64,000 nucleotides of DNA from an uncultured Treponema sp. (GCA_949299755.1 CASGBA010000002.1:248001-312000), one strand, 5' to 3'; positions 26,257 through 36,534 are shown, counted from the stretch's first letter. Translations and numbers: made by a program. The notes: generated by a model not told the origin, from the sequence alone.

Positions 26257-29200
26257 TATCCACAAAGTTATGGTTATAGGCTCCGGCCCTATCGTTATAG
26301 GACAGGCAGCGGAATTTGACTATGCGGGGACACAGGCTTGCAAAGCCCTGAAAGAACAGGGGCTGGAAGTTGTGCTTGTAAATTCCAACCCGGCCACATT
26401 GATGACGGACAACACAATGGCCGATGAAATCTACATTGAGCCTCTTATCCCGGAAACAATAAAACGCATAATAGAAAAGGAAAAGCCTGACAGCCTACTG
26501 TCCACTCTCGGAGGCCAGACGGGACTGACCCTTTCCATGCAATTGGCGAAGGAAGGATTCCTTGCTGAGAATAACGTGCGTCTTCTTGGCGCCCGTCCCG
26601 ACACAATCGACAAGGCTGAAGACCGCCAGATGTTCAAGGACACAATGGAATCCATAGGGGAACCCTGTATCCCTTCAAAAGTTGTAACCGATTTACAAAG
26701 CGCACTGGATTTCGCGGCGGAAATTTCCTATCCGGTAATCGTCCGTCCGGCTTTTACCCTGGGCGGAACCGGCGGTGGTATAGCGGAAACAGAAGCGGAG
26801 TTGCGGGAAATCGCCCAGAACGGACTGCACCGCTCGCCAATCCACCAAATCCTCGTGGAAAAATGTATTTCAGGCTGGAAGGAGATAGAGTTTGAGGTTA
26901 TCCGTGACGGACGGGGAAATGTCATAACCGTCTGCTCGATGGAAAACTTTGACCCTGTGGGAGTGCACACCGGGGACAGCATTGTAATCGCACCCACAGT
27001 GACCCTTTCTGACAAAGAATACCAAATGCTCCGCTCGGCGGCCTTGAATATAATTTCAGCCTTGAAGGTGGAAGGCGGATGTAACTGCCAGTTCGCCTTG
27101 AAGCCGGACAGCTTTGAATACGCTGTAATCGAAGTGAACCCGAGGGTGTCCCGCTCCTCAGCCCTGGCATCAAAGGCCACCGGATACCCGATAGCGAAGG
27201 TTGCAGCCCTGATAGCGGTGGGATACAACCTGGATGAAATACCCAACGCAGTGACGGGAAAAACCGCAGCCTGCTTCGAGCCGGTGCTGGATTATGTGGT
27301 TGTGAAATTCCCGAAATGGCCCTTTGACAAATTCGTTTACGCAAAGCGCACTCTTGGAACCCAAATGAAAGCAACCGGCGAAGTCATGGCCATCGGCGAC
27401 ACCTTTGAACAAGCCCTGATGAAAGCGGTGCGGGGCGCCGAAATCTCCCTGTCCACCTGCCGCTTCCCTGCATTCGCAAAGGAAAGCGACGAACAGATAA
27501 AGAAGCGGGTTGGGGAATGCACCGACCAAAGACTTTTCGCTGTTTATGAAGCATTAACAAGAGGCATTCTTTCCGCGGAAGAAATAAACAGAATCACAAA
27601 AATTGATATGTGGTTTTTATCCAAACTTGAAAAGCTCACAAAAATGGATAAAAATCTTTCCACGGAGAAAACTCTTAGCAGGGAACTCTATCTGGAAGCG
27701 AAACTTCTGGGCTACACGGATAAAACCATCCAGGAGCTTTCCGGGACAGCGGTTCACGGAGCCTCGGGCATAATTCTCCCCGAAACGGAAAAAGGGAAAA
27801 CAGGAGGAGACATTCCTGAACACATTCCGGCTGGGTACCGCATGGTTGACACCTGCGCCGGGGAGTTCAAAGCGGAAACCCCCTATTTTTACGCTTCCTA
27901 CGGCTTGGAAAACGAGGCCCTCACCTTCCTGGAAGAACACAGCAGGAACAAGACAAACAGGATTCTCGTTCTCGGCTCCGGCCCCATCAGGATAGGACAG
28001 GGTATAGAATTTGACTACGCTTCCGTCCAATGCGTCTGGGCTTTGAAAAAGCTTGGTTACGAGGTGGCCATTGTCAACAATAACCCGGAAACTGTGTCCA
28101 CAGATTTTGATACAGCGGACAGGCTTTATTTCGAACCGCTCACACCTGAAGACGTGATGGGAATAATCCGCACGGAAAATCCCATCGGCGTGGTTGTTGC
28201 CTTCGGCGGGCAAACAGCCATAAAACTCACAAAATTCCTCCACGAACAGGGAATAAAGATTCTAGGCACCAGCGCCGAATCCATAGACACAGCCGAAGAC
28301 AGGGAAAAATTCGACGCCCTTCTTGAACGGCTCCACATCAAACGGCCCAAAGGCGAGTCAGTGCTGACGCTGGAACAGGCGCTGCAAACCGCGGAAAGGG
28401 TCGGATATCCGGTTCTTCTCCGACCTTCCTATGTCCTCGGCGGACAGAACATGATTATCGCATTCAACGAAGATGACGTGCGTGAATACATGGCCATAAT
28501 TCTGTCCCAAAACATTGAAAACCCTGTTCTTGTGGACAAGTACCTGATGGGGACCGAGCTTGAAGTGGATGCCATTTGCGACGGTGAAGACATATTGATT
28601 CCCGGAATAATGGAACACATTGAACGCACCGGAATTCATTCCGGAGATTCAATCGCGGTTTATCCTGCATGGAACCTGAATGATATTCTAACCGAAAAAA
28701 TAATAAACCAGTCCAGAGAGTTGGCGCTGGCCCTGAATACAAAAGGATTGGTGAACATCCAATACCTCATCTACGATAATGAGCTTTACATCATTGAAGT
28801 GAATCCCCGTTCAAGCCGCACAATACCATATATCAGCAAGGTGACCGGCGTTCCCATGGTGGAGCTTGCAGTCCGGGCCATGCTCGGCGGAAAGTTACGG
28901 GACATGGGTTTCGGCACGGGACTTTACAAGATTCCGCCTTACGTGGCTGTAAAAGTCCCTGTTTTCAGTTTTGAAAAACTGATAGATGTGGACACCCATC
29001 TGGGGCCGGAAATGAAATCCACCGGCGAGGTTCTGGGAATCGCACGCACCCTGGACGAAGCCCTGTACAAGGGTTTGATAGCAGCCGGATACAAAATGAA
29101 AAAAAACGGCGGTGTTTTGATAACTGTGCGCAAAAGCGACCAGTTTGAGATTGTAGACACAGCGCGTAAATTTTATGAAATGGGATTCAAGCTTTACGCC

Positions 29201-30529
29201 ACGGAAGGTACAGCCCGTGTGATAAAAAGTTTCGGCATGGATGTGAAAACCGTGAATAAAATCCACGAGAATCCCGGGGACAATATCCTCACCCTGCTCG
29301 ACACGGGAAAAATCGACTATGTGATTTCCACATCCGCAAAAGGAAGGCTTCCCACCACGGACAGCGTAAAGCTCAGGCGGAAAACCGTGGAAAGGGATAT
29401 CCCCTGCCTCACGTCTATAGACACAGCCAACGCCATCGCCAACAGTCTCCTCAGCCGGTACAGTCCGGAAAGCCTTGAACTCGTGAACATCAACAAATTG
29501 AGCCACGAAAAGATAAAACTGAAATTCTCCAAAATGCAGAGCACCGGCAACGATTTTATTGTTTTCAATGCAATGGAGCAGGAAATTATCAATCCGGAAG
29601 GATTAAGCGTTCGATTGTGCGACAGGCGGACAGGCATAGGCGCTGACTCACTGGTTTTAATCACAAAATCCGAAAAAGCGGATGCAGGTATGCGCTTCTT
29701 CAACCAGGACGGTTCCGAAGGATTGATGGCCGGAAACGCAATCCGCTGTGTGGCAAAATATCTCTATGACAACAACATAAACGGAATCGCCGGCAAAGGC
29801 CGGAAAGACTCTTCTGAACACACGGCGCAAATATCAATAGAAACAGCTTCCGGGATAAAACATTTAACCGCCTACAAACGGAGTGGAAAGGTTTCATCGG
29901 TTACAGTCGACATGGGGAAACCGGAATTCACGGCGGATTCAATACCAACAAAATTAAAACCCGGCAAAGTAACAGGCAACCCGGACAGATTCAGAATCAT
30001 AAAAGGAGATGACTGCCGGGAAGACGGCATACAGAATGACATTACCGTAATGCCAGACAACTGCGCCAGCGAAAAAAACATCAGTTCCGGTAAACTTCCC
30101 GCCGAAGCAATCGTCAACGGAGAAATTACCGCCGGTGACAAAACCTACGCCGCTACAGTGCTTTCAGTAAGCACACCCCATTGTGTACTTTTCAGTGATT
30201 TTGTTGACAAAATCGACGTGAAAAAAATCGGCCCCCTTTTTGAAAACAATGCTGTTTTCCCCAACAGGGTGAATACCGAATTTGTGCGCGTTGCGGGACG
30301 TAACAGCCTGAAAATGCGGGTTTGGGAGAGGGGAAACGGTGAAACACCCGCCTGCGGAACCGGAGCGTGCGCCGCGGCTGTGGCGGCAGTTTTAAACGGA
30401 TTCTGTCCTTTGGACGAAAACATCACAGTAAAAGTGCGGGGAGGAGATTTAATCGTGCGCTATACCGGGGAAACCGTTTTCCTGACGGGAGCTACAGAAG
30501 TGGTTTATACCGGAGAAATTGAAATCTAG
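26240..30529 (+). CDS. carB-dapF: Fusion of carbamoyl-phosphate synthase large subunit and diaminopimelate epimerase
   Basis: A single 1429-residue frame. Residues about 1-1085 are CarB: first ATP-grasp half (GSGPIVIGQAAEFDYAGTQA), oligomerisation region, second ATP-grasp half (GSGPIRIGQGIEFDYASVQ) and an MGS-like allosteric domain (about 945-1085). After a short joint (ELVNINKLSHEKIKLKFSK), residues about 1093-1429 are DapF, which interconverts LL- and meso-diaminopimelate. The DapF part keeps MQSTGNDF, the first catalytic Cys (residue 1170, GNAIRC) and the second (residue 1372, ACGTGACA). It has an insert of about 40 residues before the second half. No stop codon or internal ribosome-binding site separates the parts. 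GGAGA lies just upstream of ATG 26240. Confidence 0.93.
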   Translation: MPLNPDIHKVMVIGSGPIVIGQAAEFDYAGTQACKALKEQGLEVVLVNSNPATLMTDNTMADEIYIEPLIPETIKRIIEKEKPDSLLSTLGGQTGLTLSMQLAKEGFLAENNVRLLGARPDTIDKAEDRQMFKDTMESIGEPCIPSKVVTDLQSALDFAAEISYPVIVRPAFTLGGTGGGIAETEAELREIAQNGLHRSPIHQILVEKCISGWKEIEFEVIRDGRGNVITVCSMENFDPVGVHTGDSIVIAPTVTLSDKEYQMLRSAALNIISALKVEGGCNCQFALKPDSFEYAVIEVNPRVSRSSALASKATGYPIAKVAALIAVGYNLDEIPNAVTGKTAACFEPVLDYVVVKFPKWPFDKFVYAKRTLGTQMKATGEVMAIGDTFEQALMKAVRGAEISLSTCRFPAFAKESDEQIKKRVGECTDQRLFAVYEALTRGILSAEEINRITKIDMWFLSKLEKLTKMDKNLSTEKTLSRELYLEAKLLGYTDKTIQELSGTAVHGASGIILPETEKGKTGGDIPEHIPAGYRMVDTCAGEFKAETPYFYASYGLENEALTFLEEHSRNKTNRILVLGSGPIRIGQGIEFDYASVQCVWALKKLGYEVAIVNNNPETVSTDFDTADRLYFEPLTPEDVMGIIRTENPIGVVVAFGGQTAIKLTKFLHEQGIKILGTSAESIDTAEDREKFDALLERLHIKRPKGESVLTLEQALQTAERVGYPVLLRPSYVLGGQNMIIAFNEDDVREYMAIILSQNIENPVLVDKYLMGTELEVDAICDGEDILIPGIMEHIERTGIHSGDSIAVYPAWNLNDILTEKIINQSRELALALNTKGLVNIQYLIYDNELYIIEVNPRSSRTIPYISKVTGVPMVELAVRAMLGGKLRDMGFGTGLYKIPPYVAVKVPVFSFEKLIDVDTHLGPEMKSTGEVLGIARTLDEALYKGLIAAGYKMKKNGGVLITVRKSDQFEIVDTARKFYEMGFKLYATEGTARVIKSFGMDVKTVNKIHENPGDNILTLLDTGKIDYVISTSAKGRLPTTDSVKLRRKTVERDIPCLTSIDTANAIANSLLSRYSPESLELVNINKLSHEKIKLKFSKMQSTGNDFIVFNAMEQEIINPEGLSVRLCDRRTGIGADSLVLITKSEKADAGMRFFNQDGSEGLMAGNAIRCVAKYLYDNNINGIAGKGRKDSSEHTAQISIETASGIKHLTAYKRSGKVSSVTVDMGKPEFTADSIPTKLKPGKVTGNPDRFRIIKGDDCREDGIQNDITVMPDNCASEKNISSGKLPAEAIVNGEITAGDKTYAATVLSVSTPHCVLFSDFVDKIDVKKIGPLFENNAVFPNRVNTEFVRVAGRNSLKMRVWERGNGETPACGTGACAAAVAAVLNGFCPLDENITVKVRGGDLIVRYTGETVFLTGATEVVYTGEIEI

Positions 30530-30552
30530 AAGACTTCCTTCAGTCTCCCATA

Positions 30553-30582
30553 TTGCCATTGTAAAACTTATTTTGATATAAT
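30553..30582 (+). promoter_or_regulatory. Promoter of guaB
   Basis: TTGCCA at 30553-30558, an 18-bp spacer and a perfect TATAAT at 30577-30582, followed by an AAAGGGG ribosome-binding site before ATG 30603. It lies between the carB-dapF stop codon and guaB. Confidence 0.65.
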
Positions 30583-30602
30583 CTTTCAAAGGGGTTTATA
30601 CA

Positions 30603-32108
30603 ATGGCTTTTTTCTATGAAGAACCTTCCAGAACTTTTGGTGAATATCTTTTGGTTCCCGGATACACTTCTCCGGAATGCATACCTGAAAATGTGAATTT
30701 ATCGGCGCCGCTGGTTAAATTTTCAAAAGGGGAAACCTGTCCCCTTACGATAAACATTCCTCTTGTCTCCGCCATAATGCAGTCTGTATCTAACGATACC
30801 ATGGCCATTGCACTGGCAAAAGAAGGCGGCATTTCATTCATATACGGTTCCCAGTCCATACAGGACGAAGCGGCCATGATTTCCCGGGTGAAATCCTATA
30901 AAGCCGGTTTTGTAACCTCAGATTCAAACATAAAACCTGATCAACCCTTAAAAGATGTAATTGCCTTGAAAGAAAAATCCGGCCACTCCACAATTGCGGT
31001 CACCGAAGATGGTTCCCCAAATGGAAAACTTTTGGGAATAATAACGAGCCGTGATTTCCGGCTCTCCCATGTCAGTCCTGAGGAAAAAGTCTCGGCTTAC
31101 ATGACCAAGTTTGAGGATTTGATTTACGGTCAGGACGGGATAACATTGTCCCAAGCCCATGATTTAATCTGGCAGCATAAACTCAACACACTTCCCATTG
31201 TTGATTCGGAAAAAAGGTTGAAATACCTTGTTTTCAGGAAGGACTATTCAACACATGAGGAACATCCTTTGGAACTCCTTGATTCCCAAAAGCGGTATAT
31301 AGTCGGTGCGGGAATAAACACAAGGGATTATATGGAACGGGTTCCCGCCCTGCTGGAAGCCGGGGTGGACGTGCTCTGCCTGGATTCCTCCGAAGGTTTC
31401 TCCGAATGGCAGCGCAGAGCCCTGAAAGACATCCACGGGAAATGGGGTGAAAACGTAAAAGTAGGAGCCGGGAATGTAGTGGACCGGGACGGATTCATGT
31501 TTTTGGCGGAAGCCGGTGCGGACTTTGTTAAAGTCGGTATAGGCGGCGGCTCCATATGCATTACCCGGGAACAGAAGGGTATCGGCCGGGGACAGGCGAC
31601 AGCACTTATAGAGGTGGCCGCAGCCCGTGACGAATACTATAAAAAAACCGGCGTATTCATTCCGGTTTGCTCCGACGGCGGCATTGTCTACGATTACCAT
31701 ATAACCCTGGCTCTGGCCATGGGCGCCGATTTTGTAATGCTCGGACGGTATTTTTCACGTTTTGATGAAAGTCCCACAAACAAACTTAACGTAAACGGAA
31801 ATTACGTCAAAGAATACTGGGGGGAGGGTTCCAACCGGGCAAGGAACTGGCAACGCTATGATCTTGGAGGTGGAACAAAACTTGCCTTTGAAGAAGGCGT
31901 AGACGCTTATGTTCCCTATGCGGGACCTCTCCATGACAATGTGAATGCCACATTAAGCAAAATAAAGCATACCATGTGTAACTGCGGTTCCCTTTCAATA
32001 CCCGAATTACAAAAGAACGCGAAAATAACCCTTGTTTCTTCCGCTTCGATAACGGAAGGAGCTTCCCACGATGTTATCGTAAAAAACACAACCATCAAAG
32101 CGGAATAA
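30603..32108 (+). CDS. guaB: IMP dehydrogenase, Tritrichomonas-type
   Basis: A 501-residue enzyme that oxidises IMP to XMP, the committed step of GMP synthesis. It has an (alpha/beta)8 barrel with an inserted CBS pair (about residues 100-220). The catalytic Cys is residue 319 in [18 protein letters not shown], and the flap Arg-Tyr is at residues 418-419 in [11 protein letters not shown]. These positions and many flanking segments ([53 protein letters not shown]-like [10 protein letters not shown]) match my memory of the Tritrichomonas foetus enzyme much better than E. coli GuaB. This suggests that this divergent clade has bacterial relatives in spirochetes. Confidence 0.93.
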   Translation: MAFFYEEPSRTFGEYLLVPGYTSPECIPENVNLSAPLVKFSKGETCPLTINIPLVSAIMQSVSNDTMAIALAKEGGISFIYGSQSIQDEAAMISRVKSYKAGFVTSDSNIKPDQPLKDVIALKEKSGHSTIAVTEDGSPNGKLLGIITSRDFRLSHVSPEEKVSAYMTKFEDLIYGQDGITLSQAHDLIWQHKLNTLPIVDSEKRLKYLVFRKDYSTHEEHPLELLDSQKRYIVGAGINTRDYMERVPALLEAGVDVLCLDSSEGFSEWQRRALKDIHGKWGENVKVGAGNVVDRDGFMFLAEAGADFVKVGIGGGSICITREQKGIGRGQATALIEVAAARDEYYKKTGVFIPVCSDGGIVYDYHITLALAMGADFVMLGRYFSRFDESPTNKLNVNGNYVKEYWGEGSNRARNWQRYDLGGGTKLAFEEGVDAYVPYAGPLHDNVNATLSKIKHTMCNCGSLSIPELQKNAKITLVSSASITEGASHDVIVKNTTIKAE

Positions 32109-32130
32109 GGGAACAAACGGTCTGCAAGTG

Positions 32131-32153
32131 TTTTGCCGGCTTTGCCGGCAAAA
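32131..32153. terminator. Perfect hairpin between guaB and trxA
   Basis: A 10-bp perfect stem (TTTTGCCGGC, loop TTT, GCCGGCAAAA) lies between two convergent genes. The A/T ends of the stem could serve as the U-run in both directions, so it may act as a weak bidirectional terminator. Confidence 0.55.
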
Positions 32154-32166
32154 TCAAATCCGTTTA

Positions 32167-32481
32167 TTAGTTTAACATCGCAAGGATTTCAGATTTGGGC
32201 CGGCCGCCCACAACCTGGTTAACGATATTGCCGTCTTTCACCACAATAAGCGTAGGAATACTCATAATGCCGAAACGCTGGGCTAAATCCTGTTCTTCGT
32301 CAATATTAACCTTACACACCTTGATACCGGGGTTTTCCGCGGCGATTTCATCGATTACAGGGCCAAGCATCCGGCAGGGCCCGCACCAGGAGGCCCAAAA
32401 ATCCACCAACACAGGTTTATCCGACTTCATGACTTCCTGATCAAAGGTATCTTTTTTCAAATGAATAACAGCATCACTCAT
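32167..32481 (-). CDS. trxA: Thioredoxin
   Basis: A 104-residue thioredoxin with the redox motif WASWCGPCRMLGPV and the conserved cis-proline loop MSIPTLIVVKDG. It reduces protein disulfides in the cytoplasm and serves ribonucleotide reductase and peroxidases. ATG 32481 was chosen because AGGAGG lies five bases upstream; an ATG 15 bases earlier lacks a site. Convergent with guaB and divergent from the aldehyde dehydrogenase gene. Confidence 0.97.
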   Translation of the reverse strand: MSDAVIHLKKDTFDQEVMKSDKPVLVDFWASWCGPCRMLGPVIDEIAAENPGIKVCKVNIDEEQDLAQRFGIMSIPTLIVVKDGNIVNQVVGGRPKSEILAMLN

Positions 32482-32623
32482 AATATCCTCCTGCATAATA
32501 CCCGCATACCGGTAACCTCCGGATGTTTGCGGCGTTTGTATGTTATAAATATACTGATTTTAAAGACCAACGGCACCATTTATTTTCATTTTTAATAATT
32601 TAATTGTAATGGGGAGGGATTGA

Positions 32624-34000
32624 ATGACAAACCAGGAAATAGAAAACCTTTGCCGTGAGCAAAAGGAGTTTTTCAATAAGGGAATAACTTTGGATTTAAA
32701 TTTCCGCAGGGAAATGCTGAAAAAGCTTTATTTTGCTATACAGCAGGACAAAGAAAAAATAGAAGATGCTTTAAAAGAAGATTTAGGAAAAAGCTCTTAC
32801 GAAAGCTATATAAGTGAGATATACGGCGTCCTCGAAGAAATACGATTTATGCTGAAAAACTTAAAGCGCCTCGCCAAACCGAAAAGGGTTTCAAGTCCCG
32901 CCACTTTATTTAAAGCAAAAAGCTGTAAAATACCCTGCCCCTACGGAAATGTCCTGATTATCAGCCCCTGGAATTACCCGTTTTTGCTTTCAATATCGCC
33001 ACTGGTGGATGCATTGGCCGCAGGAAATACTGTTATCCTAAAACCCAGCGCTTACTCTATCCGGTCATCAAAAATAATATCCAGTATACTGGAAAAATGC
33101 TTTGAAAAAAAATATGTGGCTGTAGTGCAGGGAGGCAGGGAAGAAAACACAGGTCTTTTGAATCAAAAATTCGACTATATGTTTTTCACCGGAAGCAAGA
33201 ATGTCGGCAAAGAGGTTATGCGTCATGCCGCGGAAAAACTCATCCCCGTTACACTGGAGTTGGGAGGGAAAAGCCCCTGCCTTGTTCTCCATGACGCGGA
33301 TACGGCTGTAACCGCAAAGAGAATTGTTTTCGGAAAATTCCTGAATTGCGGCCAGACCTGTATTGCCCCGGATTATATTTATTGTCACAGCAGCATAAAG
33401 GACAAACTCATTTCTAACATAATAGAAGAAATAAAAACGCAATTCACTGACAATCCTCTTGGAAATCCATGTTACGGGAAAATCATAAACCAAAAACATT
33501 TTAACCGTATAAGCCTGCTGATTGATGAAGATAAAATTGTATATGGAGGCAAAAGAGACGGAGCTTCCCTTAAAATAGAACCATGCATTATGGACAGGGT
33601 GACCTTCAGCGATCCTGTCATGCTGGAAGAAATTTTCGGTCCTCTTTTACCGGTCATTACCTTTGAAAATACAGAAGAAGCCATGGAAAAAATAAGAAAT
33701 CTTGAAAAACCCCTCGCCCTGTATGTTTTTACCCGGAATAAAAAAGAAGGGGAGAAAATCATGGCGGAAATCCCATCCGGAGGCGGATGCATAAACGACA
33801 CAATCATGCATATAACAAATACAAATCTGCCCTTTGGTGGCGTAGGTGAAAGCGGAATGGGAAGTTACCACGGGGAAGCAGGATTCAACACCTTTTCCCA
33901 CATAAAAAGCGTGGTGAATAAAAGCCTCCGGATGGATACCTCCCTCCGCTACCAGCCCTATACAGAAAAAAAAAGGCTGCTGAGGATGTTCCTAAAATAA
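32624..34000 (+). CDS. NAD(P)-dependent aldehyde dehydrogenase (class 3-like)
   Basis: A 458-residue aldehyde dehydrogenase that oxidises aldehydes to acids. Motifs are the cofactor-side ISPWNYPF and ILKPSAYS, Rossmann turn FFTGSKNVGKEVM, the general-base Glu in LELGGKSP, the catalytic Cys in FLNCGQTCIAPDY and the late EEIFGPLLPVITF. Short length and these motifs fit the class 3 / fatty- or coniferyl-aldehyde group. No membrane tail is present. GGAGG precedes ATG 32624. It is monocistronic, and its 3' end overlaps a terminator used by the opposite strand. Confidence 0.92.
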   Translation: MTNQEIENLCREQKEFFNKGITLDLNFRREMLKKLYFAIQQDKEKIEDALKEDLGKSSYESYISEIYGVLEEIRFMLKNLKRLAKPKRVSSPATLFKAKSCKIPCPYGNVLIISPWNYPFLLSISPLVDALAAGNTVILKPSAYSIRSSKIISSILEKCFEKKYVAVVQGGREENTGLLNQKFDYMFFTGSKNVGKEVMRHAAEKLIPVTLELGGKSPCLVLHDADTAVTAKRIVFGKFLNCGQTCIAPDYIYCHSSIKDKLISNIIEEIKTQFTDNPLGNPCYGKIINQKHFNRISLLIDEDKIVYGGKRDGASLKIEPCIMDRVTFSDPVMLEEIFGPLLPVITFENTEEAMEKIRNLEKPLALYVFTRNKKEGEKIMAEIPSGGGCINDTIMHITNTNLPFGGVGESGMGSYHGEAGFNTFSHIKSVVNKSLRMDTSLRYQPYTEKKRLLRMFLK

Positions 34001-34014
34001 CAGCAGCAGCCTTT
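33965..34014 (-). terminator. Intrinsic terminator of the nucleotidase operon
   Basis: An 11-bp stem (AAAGGCTGCTG at 33972-33982 with CAGCAGCCTTT at 34004-34014). On the minus strand it is followed by a run of U from the plus-strand A-run at 33965-33973. It lies 32 bp after the nucleotidase stop codon and within the last codons of the opposite aldehyde dehydrogenase gene. Confidence 0.75.
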
Positions 34015-34045
34015 AATCCGTGGCGGAAGCCAGTGCGCAATAAGC

Positions 34046-35616
34046 TTACGGGGAAATGTTTCCGGTAATAGTTATGCGGCCGTCGGTTTCAGGCATAACC
34101 GGCTGGGGAAGGGTTTTTACATATTCAACAACCACATCGCACAAAAGCATGGACGTATTGAAGGTTTCCACACTACGTGTTAAAACCTCATATCCGTCAC
34201 CGCCACCGGCAAGATAATCATTTGTAACAAGCCGGTATGTCCGCTCCGGATCCACCGGAAGTCCGTTCACCGTTACTCCGGAAATACCGCTTGAGCCGTC
34301 ATCATTATAAAACAAGGTATACCTGACCTCTCTGGAAACCTGGGGAAAGGCTCCTGAACCTCTCTTGATTGTCCCGATAAAATTAAACAATTCAATTACA
34401 TCGGAACCTTTCAATGACAATACATAAAGATAATTGTCGAAGGGAAGAACCGTCATCAAATTCTCTTTTGTGACTTCACCGGCAGGCAAAGGAGCTCGTA
34501 TGTTTCCACCGTTACAAAAACCGAAATCCACATCAATTCCAGACCGCCGCACATACCACACCTGCGCATCACTCACTAAATCACCCAGGGCTATTTCCTT
34601 ATAACGGCTCAGTCTGTCACCAAATTCAAATTCAGCGCCGGTACACATAACCACTTCCTTCAACCCTTCTTCCGCCGCTTTTACATAAGGTTCCAATAAG
34701 GCTGTCATTTCTTCATCCGGAGGGAATATGGCGGAAGTGATTTTCACGGGATTCCAGTCAAAGGCGGTGACCGCCCCATCTGTAATGGAAAAATGCCCCT
34801 CCCCCATGACTTTCCCCCATTCATTTGCCGAAACAATGGGCGTTCCGTTTATTATTGCGGGCTCACTAAAATAAGTGTGGGAGTGGCCGTCAATGATTAA
34901 GTCTATGCCGGGAACCCTTTCCGCAAGAAGAACAGATGTGTTTTGTCCTTCCGCCTCTTTTACACTCCCTAGATGGGAAAGGACAATAACAACATCGCAT
35001 TTCTCCTTATCACGGAGTTTTTTGACCATTTCAGCGGCCGCCTTAATTTCATCAGTAAATACAAGATTTTTATCGGGGGAAGCGATTGTTGTTGTCCGTA
35101 AGGTTGTTAATCCGATGACACCTACTCTGAACCCTTCATAATCTTTTATTAAATAAGGGGATCCGAGCCAGGAACCGTCACTTTTTTTATGTTGGCGGAA
35201 AGCCAGGAAAAACGGGACTGCTGCATTTGTCCCTGGAGGACGGAAAGACTTTTATCGAACTCATGATTTCCGAAAGTCACTGCGTCATATCCTATCAGGT
35301 TATAAGCCATAATATCAGGTTCTGCGGCAAACATATTGGACAAGGCTGAACCTGTGTTAATGTCCCCGGCATCAAGCACCAATACATTTCCACAAGAATC
35401 ACGGACAGACTTAACAAAGGCGGCTCGTTCGGCAAGTCCTGCCTCTCCGTTTTTGGATAAAACAGTTCCATGGTGGTCATTGGTATGGAGCACTGTCAGC
35501 TCATAAGTTGCGCCCGGTATTCTGGCCACCGGAGTTGCCGAACAACCTATGGAAATCAAAACCGCCAGAACAACAAGCGGAACAAAAAAGAATCTAACCG
35601 GCATTTGTTTTTTCAT
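34046..35616 (-). pseudogene. 5'-nucleotidase/UshA-like lipoprotein, interrupted by a frameshift
   Basis: If one base is restored, this is a 523-residue exported nucleotidase. The N-terminus has a signal peptide with lipobox ISIGC. The metallophosphoesterase motifs are LHTNDHHG, DAGDINTG, FGNHEFD (first frame) and DLIIDGHSHTYF (second frame). The C-terminal nucleotide-binding domain has NGGNIRAPL and TNDYLAGGGDGY. The break lies in a T7 run on the plus strand at 35182-35188 (A7 in the gene): eight A would continue as KSDGSWLGSPYLIKDYEGF into the second half. In the present sequence the first frame stops about 35 bases later. GGGAGG precedes ATG 35616. It follows the YdcF-like gene by 21 bp. 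It may be a real mutation, reversible slippage or sequence error. Confidence 0.82.
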
Positions 35617-35637
35617 AATTTAACCTCCCGGATATAT

Positions 35638-36534
35638 TTAAACCATTGGAGATGGTTCACCTGTAAAAATAATCCGCGCAAAAAGTTTTAAACAAGCGCA
35701 TATTTCCCTTAAATAAAGATGGGGAATATAAAAAACCGGCGTAGGTACGGATATTCCTTTCACGGAAGAAAATCCTAACCGTGCGGCAATATACAAAGCC
35801 CTTGACATATGGAAACGACTTGTAACAACAATAATATTGCCGGAAAGAACCTCAGGGAGTGGAACCCCCTGTTGTCCGGATATCAAAAAAGCACTGTATT
35901 TAAAATTCTGGATTGTATCCAATGCCCTGTCTTCCATAAGGATTCTATCCTCAGGAATCCCCTCAGCAGATAATCCGTCTTTAATGGCAGGAGCCTCAGG
36001 GTAAGGCAGGAATTTCAACCTTCCTCCGGTGACAACAACCGGAACATCAGGATGGGAAGAAAGATAAACGGAGGCTGTCCGTATCCGGGCTTGAACCGCC
36101 GGAGGAAGCCTGCCATCCGCAGAGATGCCGCCACCCAAAAGAAAAAGGTAGTCAGGGGAAAAATCCCGGGCGGTTGCGCCGTTAAATTCCGATGAAAAAA
36201 TAAAAACCAGACATGCCAGGCAAATGACGGCGGTAAATACAACGGCGGAAATTGAGGCGGCCTTCAGCTTTCCGGGCAAACGGGAAAACCAGAAATGCCC
36301 TGTTTTTAATTTATATATGGCGCTTCCGGCACAAAAACCGGCAGGCAAAAGCCATATGTGCGAAAAGGACGTGAGATTGTCTAAAAAGGTTCCTGGAGAC
36401 ATTGCAATCAGAACAACATCATAAACACAAAACAGAAAGGAAGCAAAAAGAAAAGAGACAACCCAAAGGAAGGATCCGCATTCCCGGGATTTTTTCCCTG
36501 AAGAATCAAATACCGGAGGTTTGATTGCGGCCAC
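35638..36534 (-). CDS. YdcF/ElyC-family (DUF218) membrane protein
   Basis: A 298-residue protein. Three hydrophobic segments lie in the first 115 residues, followed by a DUF218 domain: LFLLGGGISADGRLP, VVVTGGR, EDRALDTIQNFKYSAF and VVTSRFHMSRALYIA. This family includes SanA, ElyC and YdcF, linked in other bacteria to envelope integrity and lipid-carrier metabolism; the reaction is not defined. The start codon is GTG (36534), directly behind AAAGGAGG, which is unusually close, and it overlaps the end of the diguanylate cyclase gene by 29 bp. It precedes the broken nucleotidase by 21 bp, so the three genes form an operon. Confidence 0.8.
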   Translation of the reverse strand: MAAIKPPVFDSSGKKSRECGSFLWVVSFLFASFLFCVYDVVLIAMSPGTFLDNLTSFSHIWLLPAGFCAGSAIYKLKTGHFWFSRLPGKLKAASISAVVFTAVICLACLVFIFSSEFNGATARDFSPDYLFLLGGGISADGRLPPAVQARIRTASVYLSSHPDVPVVVTGGRLKFLPYPEAPAIKDGLSAEGIPEDRILMEDRALDTIQNFKYSAFLISGQQGVPLPEVLSGNIIVVTSRFHMSRALYIAARLGFSSVKGISVPTPVFYIPHLYLREICACLKLFARIIFTGEPSPMV

